Assembly (NCBI RefSeq): GCF_001675165.1
Contig: NZ_LROS01000030.1
Location: 1-33,564, forward strand
Direction of reading: 5' to 3'
DNA: 33,564 bases
DNA from: Clostridium ragsdalei P11
Lineage (GTDB): Bacteria > Bacillota > Clostridia > Clostridiales > Clostridiaceae
Part shown: piece after piece, positions 22,438 to 29,629 of the stretch
Position numbering within the stretch: position 1 is the first letter of the stretch
How the letters are laid out: every line of letters starts with the position of its first letter
Program-made: the position numbers and the translations under genes
The notes under the pieces: generated by a model
The model's input: only the letters and a program-made list of their open reading frames with translations
Databases searched by the model: none
Told to the model about the DNA's origin: nothing

Positions 22438-23212
22438 AATAAAAAAACCTCTTATTCATTATATTACAAATCCAATTTCAATAAATGATTGTGCAAATGT
22501 AATACTTGCTATTGGGGCAAAACCTATTATGGCCGAACATCCTCTAGAAGTTTCTGAAATTACATCTACCTCTAACGCACTTGGAGTTAACCTTGGAAAT
22601 ATAACCGATGTTAGAATGAAATCCATGTTGATTTCAGGTAAAACGGCTTTTAAAGAGAGGATTCCACAAGTAATTGATCTTGTTGGTGTTGGCTGCAGTA
22701 AATTGAGGCTTAATTATGCAAAAAAATTTATTTCTCAGTGTCATCCAGATGTCATCAAAGGTAATTTATCTGAAATAAGAGCAATTTGTGGTATAGAAAG
22801 CAATGCAAAAGGAATAGATGCAGGAGAATGTGATAGGATAACAGATGCTAACTTTGATGAAAATATAGAAATTGTAAAAAAACTATCCCTTAGAACAAAT
22901 TCTGTTATTGCAGCTACTGGTGCAGTAGATGTAATAACTAATGGCAACGAAACATATTTAATAAAAAACGGCTGTGAAATGCTTTCAATGGTAACAGGTA
23001 CAGGGTGTATGGTTACTGCACTTATAGCAAGTTATATTTCTTCCTTAGATATATTTGGTGGTACTATTTTAGCTGTATCGCTTATGGGAATATGCGGGAA
23101 ACTTTCTCAGCATGTTACTGGTATAGGAAGTTTTAGAACTGATCTTATAGATAATTTATTTACAATTTCTGATAATACTATAATAAATAAAATAAAGTGC
23201 GAATTAAAATAA
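22382..23212 (+). CDS. thiM: Hydroxyethylthiazole kinase ThiM
   Basis: This 276-residue protein is in the normal size range. The start region HYITNPISINDCANVILAIGAKPIMAEHPLEV is the conserved substrate-binding part. The catalytic Cys is in VTGTGCMVTA (Cys209), and KGNLSEI is also typical. It phosphorylates 4-methyl-5-(2-hydroxyethyl)thiazole, salvaged by ThiW, which is then joined to the pyrimidine by ThiE (not in the window). The start lies 56 bases before the thiW stop in another frame. GGGGG 9 bases before the ATG supports it, so translation is probably coupled. Confidence 0.95.
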   Translation: MTNQQIPINNLLQIKRNVKIKKPLIHYITNPISINDCANVILAIGAKPIMAEHPLEVSEITSTSNALGVNLGNITDVRMKSMLISGKTAFKERIPQVIDLVGVGCSKLRLNYAKKFISQCHPDVIKGNLSEIRAICGIESNAKGIDAGECDRITDANFDENIEIVKKLSLRTNSVIAATGAVDVITNGNETYLIKNGCEMLSMVTGTGCMVTALIASYISSLDIFGGTILAVSLMGICGKLSQHVTGIGSFRTDLIDNLFTISDNTIINKIKCELK

Positions 23213-23231
23213 AAAAGCTTTAAAAATTTGA

Positions 23232-23256
23232 GAACGTACCTAAATCAAGTACGTTC
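23232..23256. terminator. Hairpin between convergent thiM and MerR genes
   Basis: A perfect stem GAACGTAC / GTACGTTC with a 9-base loop lies between the two stop codons. On the minus strand it is followed by CAAATTTTTAAA, on the plus strand by a weak CCCTCTATTC. It probably terminates the MerR transcript mainly. Confidence 0.6.
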
Positions 23257-23259
23257 CCT

Positions 23260-24678
23260 CTATTCTACCGGCATATAGTTATAAACAGCTGACTCCCTGG
23301 TACCTTTATAATCACTGCTGTATAACGTCAACACAGGAAACTTAACAATTTTATACGCCTGGGAAATGAATGTAATTAATGGTATTTCATTTTTCATAAA
23401 GCTCTTTAAATTTTTACTTCCTTCTGAAGTAGTATACCAGGCATGCTTATGAGAAGGTATAGTAAATACTTGCATATCTTTCGGTATTTGTTCGGCTTTT
23501 GAAACTTGTACCCCTACTATAAATGAAAATCTGAATTTGTGAATTAAAGTTTTAGGCTTTTCATATTGAGGAAGACTATCTATTCCATTTATTGTATAAA
23601 TATCACCAGTATTTATTACATTGCTAATTTCATTAATTCTTTTTCTAAAATTCTCAACTAGTTTAGGTGTTTTGCCAGTGGGAATAATTTTTTTATATTC
23701 ACAGCCAACAAAAGTCATTTCAGGTAAAGTAATTATCCCCATATTATTTTCAATTTCATCAGCACTAACCTTAGAACACTCTGTATACACTTTTTTCATT
23801 TCACAATTAACTGATGAAAGATTTTCTTGAAATTTTTTGTACTTTGAACTGAGTACCTTTAAATCTTCATCTATTAATTTAAGTAAATCGTTCATATATT
23901 TTATATTATCCTTAGAACTTGCATAACTTATAAACTGCTCTAATAATTTCAAATCAGTTTCGGTTAGCTCAGCATCATACAAATTATCTACATAATTTTG
24001 AATGTCTTCTTCATTCATTGAATAAAAATCTTTATCTCTATTTTTAATTATTTCTTCAAGCAAATTCCAATCAATTTCATCTGATTCCATGCTTTCTAAT
24101 ATTTCTTTATTAACTTTTAGCTCATGACTGTCGTCAAGTATTTTAACAAGATGAATCCAGGCATTTTCCTTTTCTCTGCTGTCAATTGGCTCATCAAGGT
24201 AATTTGAATACTTCAAACAGATGTATCTACCAAAAAATCCAGGAAAGATACGTATCAGCTCTTTTTTCATATATCCTTCTTTTTCTCTTTCACTCATGTC
24301 AAGACTTCTTTTTAGCAGCATCATGTCATCAGTAACTTTGCCTATATCGTAATTTGGAAAATTAATGTCATTTATGCACAGCTGGAAAATGTCCTTGGAT
24401 CTTTCCATATTTAAAATTTCTGACTTTATCTTATTTAAATGTTCTGTAAATATCTTTTCCATTTCTTTAGGGTTCACTAATATTTCTCTTATCTTTTTTA
24501 CTGGTATATCAAAGTTTCTTAAAACAGAGATTTGCTTTAATTTTTCAATATCTTCTTTAGTATAATCCCTGTAGTTATTTTCCTTATTTACTGAAGGACT
24601 GATAAGTCCATTTTCTTCATAATAGTTTATGGCTTTTTTTGTAAGAGATGTGATCTCCATAACTTCACTTATCTTCAT
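23260..24678 (-). CDS. Long MerR family regulator (472 aa) with internal domain and GyrI-like effector region
   Basis: The N-terminal helix-turn-helix reads MKISEVMEITSLTKKAINYYEENGLISPSV, a clear MerR start. It is followed by a helical dimerisation region (residues about 75-115). About 210 residues of an uncharacterised, charged, mainly helical part follow. The last 150 residues (from about 320, with TFVGCEYKKIIPTGKTPK and AVYNYMPVE at the end) resemble a GyrI-like/AraC_E_bind ligand domain. Most MerR proteins with this ligand domain have about 270 residues, so the middle insertion is unusual. The promoter with a 19-base spacer suggests autoregulation. Confidence 0.75.
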   Translation of the reverse strand: MKISEVMEITSLTKKAINYYEENGLISPSVNKENNYRDYTKEDIEKLKQISVLRNFDIPVKKIREILVNPKEMEKIFTEHLNKIKSEILNMERSKDIFQLCINDINFPNYDIGKVTDDMMLLKRSLDMSEREKEGYMKKELIRIFPGFFGRYICLKYSNYLDEPIDSREKENAWIHLVKILDDSHELKVNKEILESMESDEIDWNLLEEIIKNRDKDFYSMNEEDIQNYVDNLYDAELTETDLKLLEQFISYASSKDNIKYMNDLLKLIDEDLKVLSSKYKKFQENLSSVNCEMKKVYTECSKVSADEIENNMGIITLPEMTFVGCEYKKIIPTGKTPKLVENFRKRINEISNVINTGDIYTINGIDSLPQYEKPKTLIHKFRFSFIVGVQVSKAEQIPKDMQVFTIPSHKHAWYTTSEGSKNLKSFMKNEIPLITFISQAYKIVKFPVLTLYSSDYKGTRESAVYNYMPVE

Positions 24679-24706
24679 TAAAAATTCCCCCTTAGATACT
24701 ATTCAT

Positions 24707-24737
24707 AGTATAAACCAGTACCCAAGGCATCAGTCAA
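24707..24737 (-). promoter_or_regulatory. MerR-type promoter with 19-base spacer
   Basis: On the minus strand TTGACT (24737-24732) and TATACT (24712-24707) are 19 bases apart. The stretched spacing is the mark of MerR-activated promoters. The ATAGTA/TACTAT dyad at the -10 and CCTTGGG in the spacer may be contacted by the regulator. It lies about 30 bases before the long MerR gene. Confidence 0.6.
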
Positions 24738-24793
24738 TAATCAATTTTTCATACATCCAAAATAGAATCCAGGCCATCAGGTATGGACAGTGC

Positions 24794-25240
24794 TCAAATA
24801 ATATAATTTAATTCTTGGCACGGGTAATTAAAAACTGTAATAAATTTTCCTTCAATAAAACCTATACTCTGATACAATTTTCGTGCAGCTATACCTTTTA
24901 CATCACCTTCACGGTAAGTTATCACTTTTAAATTTGTACCTTTAGGGAACAAATCAAACATATGCTGTATTAAATTTGTCGCAATTCCCTTCTTTCTGTG
25001 CCTTGGATGAATTGCAAGAAATGCAAGTTCACAATTCTTCCTTGAAAATATTAGTTCCCCTACTAATTCTCCTTTATCATTTTTTGCAATTAATGCCTCT
25101 TGATTCAAAATACTTTGGTGCAGCACATTTTTATATTCTTTTAAATCTAGTCCAGGAAAGCTTTCTTTAACAAGCTCCAGCAAATCTATCCAACTCTGAA
25201 AATCGCAGTTATCTGCGTAATCTACTTTCACAACCTTCAC
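24794..25240 (-). CDS. GNAT family N-acetyltransferase
   Basis: This 148-residue protein has LAFLAIHPRHRKKGIATNLI, a good acetyl-CoA pyrophosphate loop (R-x-x-G-I-A), and ends in ARKLYQSIGFIEGKFITVF, the usual C-terminal segment. The N-terminus is acidic (MKVVKVDYADNCDFQSW). No substrate can be named. It lies between the long MerR gene, on the same strand, and an esterase on the other. Confidence 0.85.
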   Translation of the reverse strand: MKVVKVDYADNCDFQSWIDLLELVKESFPGLDLKEYKNVLHQSILNQEALIAKNDKGELVGELIFSRKNCELAFLAIHPRHRKKGIATNLIQHMFDLFPKGTNLKVITYREGDVKGIAARKLYQSIGFIEGKFITVFNYPCQELNYII

Positions 25241-25423
25241 CTCTTTTTTGATACCTAATTTTTCTATAATAATAAGTTTATAAATCTTTCATGCCTATAT
25301 TCTTATATCAAAATTGTGCTAAATTTCAGCAATACAATTCTTGCTTTATACCGCCAATACAATTATTATAATACAAGTACCTTCTATTAATGAACATAAA
25401 AATTTTTAAAGTGGTGATAAAAA

Positions 25424-26215
25424 GTGAAAAAATCAAAAGTAGAAAAAATAAATTTTTACAGTAATATACTTCGTAAAGAAATGGCTGTGTCGGTATATTT
25501 GCCTAAAGTCCATAATGACCCAGCTCCCCTGCCTGTATTATATTTTCTACATGGAAGAAGTGGAAATGAAAATATACTTCTTGAGCTGGGTATAGATACT
25601 AAAGCCGATGAAATGATAAATAGCGGAAAAATAAAACCTATTATAATTGTATGTCCAAGATATGAAAACAGCCGCGGCTTGAATTCATCCTTAATCTGTA
25701 AAGAAGTACCCGATCCCGTGAATAGCAATAGAGTCATAAATCTTGGAATGTATGAAGATTATTTTATAAAAGAAATAATACCCCTAACAGATAAAACCTT
25801 CAATACCATAAAAGATAGGGAAGGAAGATACATAGGTGGAATATCTGCTGGTGGCTATGCAGCCCTTCACAATGCCCTGAGACATCAATCTATGTTTTCA
25901 AAAGTTGGAGGACATATGCCTGCTTTAGAACTGAAACTTGAAGATGAAGACAAACCATATTTCAAAGACATGGATATATGGGAAAAATATGATCCCATAC
26001 ATATTGCCAGAGGCAGTAATATTTCTCCTGATATTGATGTATATCTTGACGCTGGAGATAAGGACGAAGGTGGTTTTTATGAAGGCTGTTCAATTTTACA
26101 TAAAATATTGAAGGAAAAAGGCATAACTTCTCAAAATCATGTATTTTGTGGTAATCACAGTGCTGAATATATAAAATCAAATATTGAAAAATATCTACAG
26201 TTTTATGGACGCTAA
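25424..26215 (+). CDS. Esterase D/S-formylglutathione hydrolase-like alpha/beta hydrolase
   Basis: This 263-residue protein has the catalytic set of a putative esterase (PF00756 type). The oxyanion strand is LYFLHGRSGNE, the nucleophile Ser is at about 141 in GGISAGGYAALHNA, an Asp lies near 212 (LDAGDKD) and a His near 245 (GNHSAEY). There is no signal peptide, so the enzyme is cytosolic. The ribosome binding site AAGTGGTG is weak. It cleaves small acyl or carboxyl esters; the natural substrate is unknown. Confidence 0.8.
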   Translation: MKKSKVEKINFYSNILRKEMAVSVYLPKVHNDPAPLPVLYFLHGRSGNENILLELGIDTKADEMINSGKIKPIIIVCPRYENSRGLNSSLICKEVPDPVNSNRVINLGMYEDYFIKEIIPLTDKTFNTIKDREGRYIGGISAGGYAALHNALRHQSMFSKVGGHMPALELKLEDEDKPYFKDMDIWEKYDPIHIARGSNISPDIDVYLDAGDKDEGGFYEGCSILHKILKEKGITSQNHVFCGNHSAEYIKSNIEKYLQFYGR

Positions 26216-26231
26216 TATTAATTCTTAAACT

Positions 26232-26315
26232 CAAAAAGTATCAATAAATATGTTATAATGAATTTGTTTCAGGGTTTGCATCTAAAAAACATTTATCACT
26301 TTATATGGGGGATTT
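26232..26315 (+). pseudogene. Decayed 3' fragment of an SRPBCC gene
   Basis: About 84 bases match 17111-17195 of the SRPBCC gene. ATAATGAATTTGTTT is identical, followed by AGG(G)TTTG(C/T)ATCTAAAAAA and TCACTTTATAT. The frame carries the same residues IMNLF-GL-LK before a small deletion. The last bases have become ATGGGGGATTT, which serves as the ribosome binding site of the following hydrolase gene. Confidence 0.7.
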
Positions 26316-26316
26316 T

Positions 26317-27099
26317 ATGAAAGAATACATAGTAGACAATTTAAAAAATAAAATGAGATATCATGATTTTCCTGGTGAAGACACACCTATACTATTTATT
26401 CATGGCTTAGGATGTGCCGGATCATTTGATTATCCAGAAGTAGCTGCACAGGTTGATTTAATAAATCACAGACGAATATTAGTAGATCTGCTTGGAAGTG
26501 GCTTTAGCGATAAACCTGATAATTATTTGTATACTGTAAAAGAACATGCAGAATACCTATGTAATTTTGTTAAGAGTTTAAATCTACATAAATTTATTAT
26601 TTTTGGACATAGTTTAGGTGGACCTATCGCAATTGAACTTGCAGATAAATGCAAAGATAGTGTTGAGACAATTATTTTAAGCGAAGCAAATCTAGATAAA
26701 AGCAGTGAAGATTCATCAAGTTATAAATTTGGAAGTTTTAGAGAAGACGACTTTGTGAATAGCATATTTGATGAAGTTATAAATGAAAATGCTATCCATA
26801 ATTCTATGTGGACAGCAGCATTATCAGTTTGTTCATCTACAGCAATTAGTAGAATTTCAAAATCTGCAGTTGAGGGAGGAAATCCATCATGGCGTGAGAT
26901 TCTATATTCACTTAATTGTAAAAAGACATTTATATTTGGCGAAAAATCTCTTCCAGATGATGACCAAATTGAGCTTAAAAAACACAATATAAATATTCAA
27001 ATTGTAAAAGCAGCAGGACATTCAATGGCTTGGGAAAATCCTAAAGGATTAGCAGAAGCAATTAAAAAAGGTATTCTTTATGCAAGATTGAATTTTTAA
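26317..27099 (+). CDS. Alpha/beta hydrolase
   Basis: This protein of about 260 residues has the fold pattern PILFIHGLGCAGS (oxyanion strand), LVDLLGSGFSDKP and the nucleophile GHSLGGP with Ser at about 99. The catalytic His is in AGHSMAWENP near residue 240. It looks like a small esterase or acyl hydrolase of the COG0596 group. I put the start at MKEYIV; an ATG 12 bases earlier includes the GGGGGA that is the ribosome binding site. The site itself is derived from an SRPBCC gene remnant. Substrate unknown. Confidence 0.85.
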   Translation: MKEYIVDNLKNKMRYHDFPGEDTPILFIHGLGCAGSFDYPEVAAQVDLINHRRILVDLLGSGFSDKPDNYLYTVKEHAEYLCNFVKSLNLHKFIIFGHSLGGPIAIELADKCKDSVETIILSEANLDKSSEDSSSYKFGSFREDDFVNSIFDEVINENAIHNSMWTAALSVCSSTAISRISKSAVEGGNPSWREILYSLNCKKTFIFGEKSLPDDDQIELKKHNINIQIVKAAGHSMAWENPKGLAEAIKKGILYARLNF

Positions 27100-27114
27100 T
27101 TGCTATATTATTGG

Positions 27115-27630
27115 CTACATTCCTTCTCGTTTAAATTTCTCAATTTTCAATTTACACTTCCATACAATTCTTATCATTGTCAAAAATATTGCTGCAAGTA
27201 ATACTGTAAATATTACAAGGATATAGTCACCTGTATTAACTGCTCCTATTAGTTCCACAAAAAAGCAAATAGCTTCTACAAAGGAAAACACTTTAAAAAG
27301 ATTTCCAATCCTTCTGTATTGAGCAATTTTTGATTCCACATCTGTATACATTTCAAAAGGACCATCTGATGCTTTCTTTTTCAAATATACCCATCTCCAC
27401 CATTGACCTACAACTTGTACTCCTACATTACTCATAAAAGATGAATAATCAACTGTATCACCTTTCCAATTATCAAGTAAATCTATTTGATAATTGTATT
27501 CTCCAGGTTCACATGGTTTAAAAGTATAAAATCCAAGAAAAAACTTTTTAAATTCCCATCCATCTAAACACATTTTTTTTAGCCAAGCTTCTTCTGCATC
27601 TTTGTCATAATACAATTTAAATTTTAACAT
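27115..27630 (-). CDS. DUF2812 domain membrane protein (module 2)
   Basis: This 171-residue protein has the DUF2812 N-terminal domain (residues 1-100, with AEEAWLKKMCLDGWEFKKFFLGFYTFKPCEPGEYNYQIDL and a W-rich segment GQWWRWVYLKK). Two hydrophobic segments lie between about 110 and 160, with a basic tail. The other DUF2812 protein, at 744-1493, is longer and has more helices. It follows its PadR regulator by only 3 bases and is cotranscribed with it. Function unknown. Confidence 0.82.
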   Translation of the reverse strand: MLKFKLYYDKDAEEAWLKKMCLDGWEFKKFFLGFYTFKPCEPGEYNYQIDLLDNWKGDTVDYSSFMSNVGVQVVGQWWRWVYLKKKASDGPFEMYTDVESKIAQYRRIGNLFKVFSFVEAICFFVELIGAVNTGDYILVIFTVLLAAIFLTMIRIVWKCKLKIEKFKREGM

Positions 27631-27633
27631 ATA

Positions 27634-27963
27634 TTATCTCCCCCTAATCATCCATCTTTTGGCGTTATTTATAAGTTCCTCCAGCCTATTGACTTCTTTT
27701 TTTAATACTTCTATTCCCGTATTTGTAATCAGGTATTCCTTTTTCTTTCTTGATTTTGTATCCTCACTATATAAATTAATCCATCCTTTTTTAAGCATTG
27801 AATTAATAGCACCGTATAAGGTCCCCGGCCCCAACGTTACCCTTCCATCTGTCATTTTGCTCACATCCTGAATAATTCCATATCCATGGTTTGGTTTTTG
27901 TGTCGCCAATAAAATATAAAATGAAGCCTCTGTTAAAGGTGTACTATTGTCCAAATCTATCAT
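27634..27963 (-). CDS. PadR family transcriptional regulator (module 2)
   Basis: This 109-residue PadR protein is similar in length and layout to the one at 408-740. Shared features are LTEASFYILLATQKPNHGYGII and the wing motif LGPGTLYGAINSMLKKGWI. It ends in a basic helix. Its operator sites have the same half-site and spacing as the first PadR. The gene start has GGAGG close upstream. It is the first gene of the second PadR-DUF2812 pair and should repress its own transcription. Confidence 0.92.
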   Translation of the reverse strand: MIDLDNSTPLTEASFYILLATQKPNHGYGIIQDVSKMTDGRVTLGPGTLYGAINSMLKKGWINLYSEDTKSRKKKEYLITNTGIEVLKKEVNRLEELINNAKRWMIRGR

Positions 27964-27970
27964 CCTCCGT

Positions 27971-28022
27971 TATATCGTCATACGATATATACTAATATAT
28001 CATCTCCCGATATATATGTCAA
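27971..28022 (-). promoter_or_regulatory. PadR promoter with two operators TATATC-N7-GATATA
   Basis: Minus-strand -35 TTGACA (28022-28017) and -10 TATATT (27999-27994) are separated by 17 bases. Operator B, TATATC-ATCTCCC-GATATA (27996-28014), fills the spacer. Operator A, TATATC-GTCATAC-GATATA (27971-27989), lies downstream before the start codon. This is the same layout as at the first PadR gene. Confidence 0.75.
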
Positions 28023-28204
28023 TAATATTTTATACGATTTTCAACTCATAATTATGAAATGATTTTAGACATTTTTGTAGATTTATATAATATAATAAAG
28101 TCAAAGAAAAAATAAAATAAATCAATATGAGACTATAATTTAAGTGGATATAGCAGCATGTTTTTAATGTTTGTTCCATTTAAATTATATAAGGAGCTAT
28201 ATAA

Positions 28205-28939
28205 ATGATAGGAAAAAAGAATTTAAATAAAAAGCTAGATGTTAGAAAAATGTTATTAAATACTTTAATAATTTCTTTCACAGTTTTAATATTAGGATTT
28301 GCTATAAATTTTAAATATGCAGTAGGATATCTATCTATTCTTATTGTCCATGAACTGGGCCATTACATTACAGCAAAGTTTTTGAAACTGAATGTCACTT
28401 TTGGAGGGTTCACCCCTATTGGAGCATATATAACTCATGAAGATCCTAAGAATTGCAAAGAAAATGCACTTATTGCACTGGGAGGACCATTATTAGGAGG
28501 GATACTTGGTCTTATTTGCTATATAATTTATTATATTACAGGAGACTATACCTTTTTAGCATTAAGTTTCACTGCAATAACAATAAATTTGAGTAATTTA
28601 ATACCTATAAAGCCTCTTGATGGCGGACATATAGTTGAATCAATATCTCCTATTCTATGTTATATTGGATTTCCATTTTTAATATATCTATTTATATCAG
28701 TAAATAATTTAAAAAGTAAGATAATATTACTTTTTATTATGGCAGCAGGTGCTTATCAAACGTATAATTTTACCATTAGGTATAAAACAGATTCTTATTA
28801 TAAAGTGGACAAACATAGTAAAATAATTTTTATAATCATATATAGCCTATTGGTATTATCCTTGGCTGGAAGTGCAATATACATTTATAACGCCTTTGAT
28901 TATAAATGTATATTTAAAAATATATCCAGGTTTAAATAA
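28205..28939 (+). CDS. Site-2 protease family (M50) membrane metalloprotease
   Basis: This 244-residue protein has about six membrane segments. The zinc motif H49-E50-L-G-H53 lies in the second, and the second metal-binding motif is N-L-I-P-I-K-P-L-D139-G-G-H. These are the hallmarks of the M50 peptidases that cleave proteins within the membrane and often release stress transcription factors. The short length and lack of a PDZ domain fit the SpoIVFB-like/'site-2 protease family' class. No substrate is visible nearby. The ribosome binding site AAGGAG lies 11 bases before the ATG. Confidence 0.85.
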   Translation: MIGKKNLNKKLDVRKMLLNTLIISFTVLILGFAINFKYAVGYLSILIVHELGHYITAKFLKLNVTFGGFTPIGAYITHEDPKNCKENALIALGGPLLGGILGLICYIIYYITGDYTFLALSFTAITINLSNLIPIKPLDGGHIVESISPILCYIGFPFLIYLFISVNNLKSKIILLFIMAAGAYQTYNFTIRYKTDSYYKVDKHSKIIFIIIYSLLVLSLAGSAIYIYNAFDYKCIFKNISRFK

Positions 28940-28970
28940 TCATAATTATATTATTTTTCTTAAGTGTAAT

Positions 28971-29549
28971 TTACTTTTGATACATTCCATGTTTATGAAA
29001 CTCATACCATTTATTAATTTCATCTTCAAGTTTAACCTTTAAATATAGCATAATTTCTTTAGCAAATTCTAATGCTGCTGTTCCATTTGCAGTAATGACG
29101 TTGGAATCACTTACTGCCTGTTTCTCAACATAATTACTATCTCCTTTATAATGAGGTGACTGAGATTTCAAAAATTCTAATGTATTACTTGTATGTTTTC
29201 TATTATCTAAGTAACCATTTTCGCCCATAAAAAAGGTGGCACCACAAATTGCTGCTACTGGAATATTATGATCAAGTGCATAATCAACTATAGGTTTAAC
29301 ATTATTATTTTTCTTTTCCATCCATGCATTTCCGCCAATTAATAAAAGCATTGTAAATTTCTTAGGATAGTCATTTATAGAATAGTCTGGAATGGTATGG
29401 AAGCCTCCCATTGATATCTTAGGTTCTTTATCAAAACTTAAAGTTTTAACAACATATCCTGTTTCTGGTGCATTAAGTTCCGAACATATGTAAGCATTCT
29501 CCCAATCAGCATATCCATCAAAAATAAATGCAAGTATTTCTTTTTTCAT
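28971..29549 (-). CDS. DJ-1/PfpI family type 1 glutamine amidotransferase-like protein
   Basis: This 192-residue protein (start at MKKEIL, with AAAGGA upstream) has the nucleophile elbow AAICGATFFMG with Cys102. The family's conserved acidic residue is present as Glu17, and a His near 119 (DNRKHTSN) could help. It resembles the YdeA/ThiJ group of general stress or protein-repair proteins; no specific reaction is established for this subgroup. Its 3' end faces the M50 gene. Confidence 0.85.
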   Translation of the reverse strand: MKKEILAFIFDGYADWENAYICSELNAPETGYVVKTLSFDKEPKISMGGFHTIPDYSINDYPKKFTMLLLIGGNAWMEKKNNNVKPIVDYALDHNIPVAAICGATFFMGENGYLDNRKHTSNTLEFLKSQSPHYKGDSNYVEKQAVSDSNVITANGTAALEFAKEIMLYLKVKLEDEINKWYEFHKHGMYQK

Positions 29550-29584
29550 TATTAAGCACATCCTTTCTTAAACATTATATAAAA

Positions 29585-29614
29585 AGAAAGATGACACCTG
29601 TATGTCATCTTTCT
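29585..29614 (-). terminator. Terminator of the CWB2 surface-protein gene
   Basis: AGAAAGATGACA / TGTCATCTTTCT form a 12-base-pair perfect stem with a 6-base loop. On the minus strand it is followed by TTTTTATATAATG. It lies 15 bases after the stop codon. Confidence 0.9.
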
Positions 29615-29629
29615 AAATTTATTTTCTTG

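Noticed and set aside
27362-27376. ACCATCTGATGC inside the second DUF2812 gene resembles half of the palindromic element
   Set aside because: Only a short match in coding sequence with no second arm; most likely chance.
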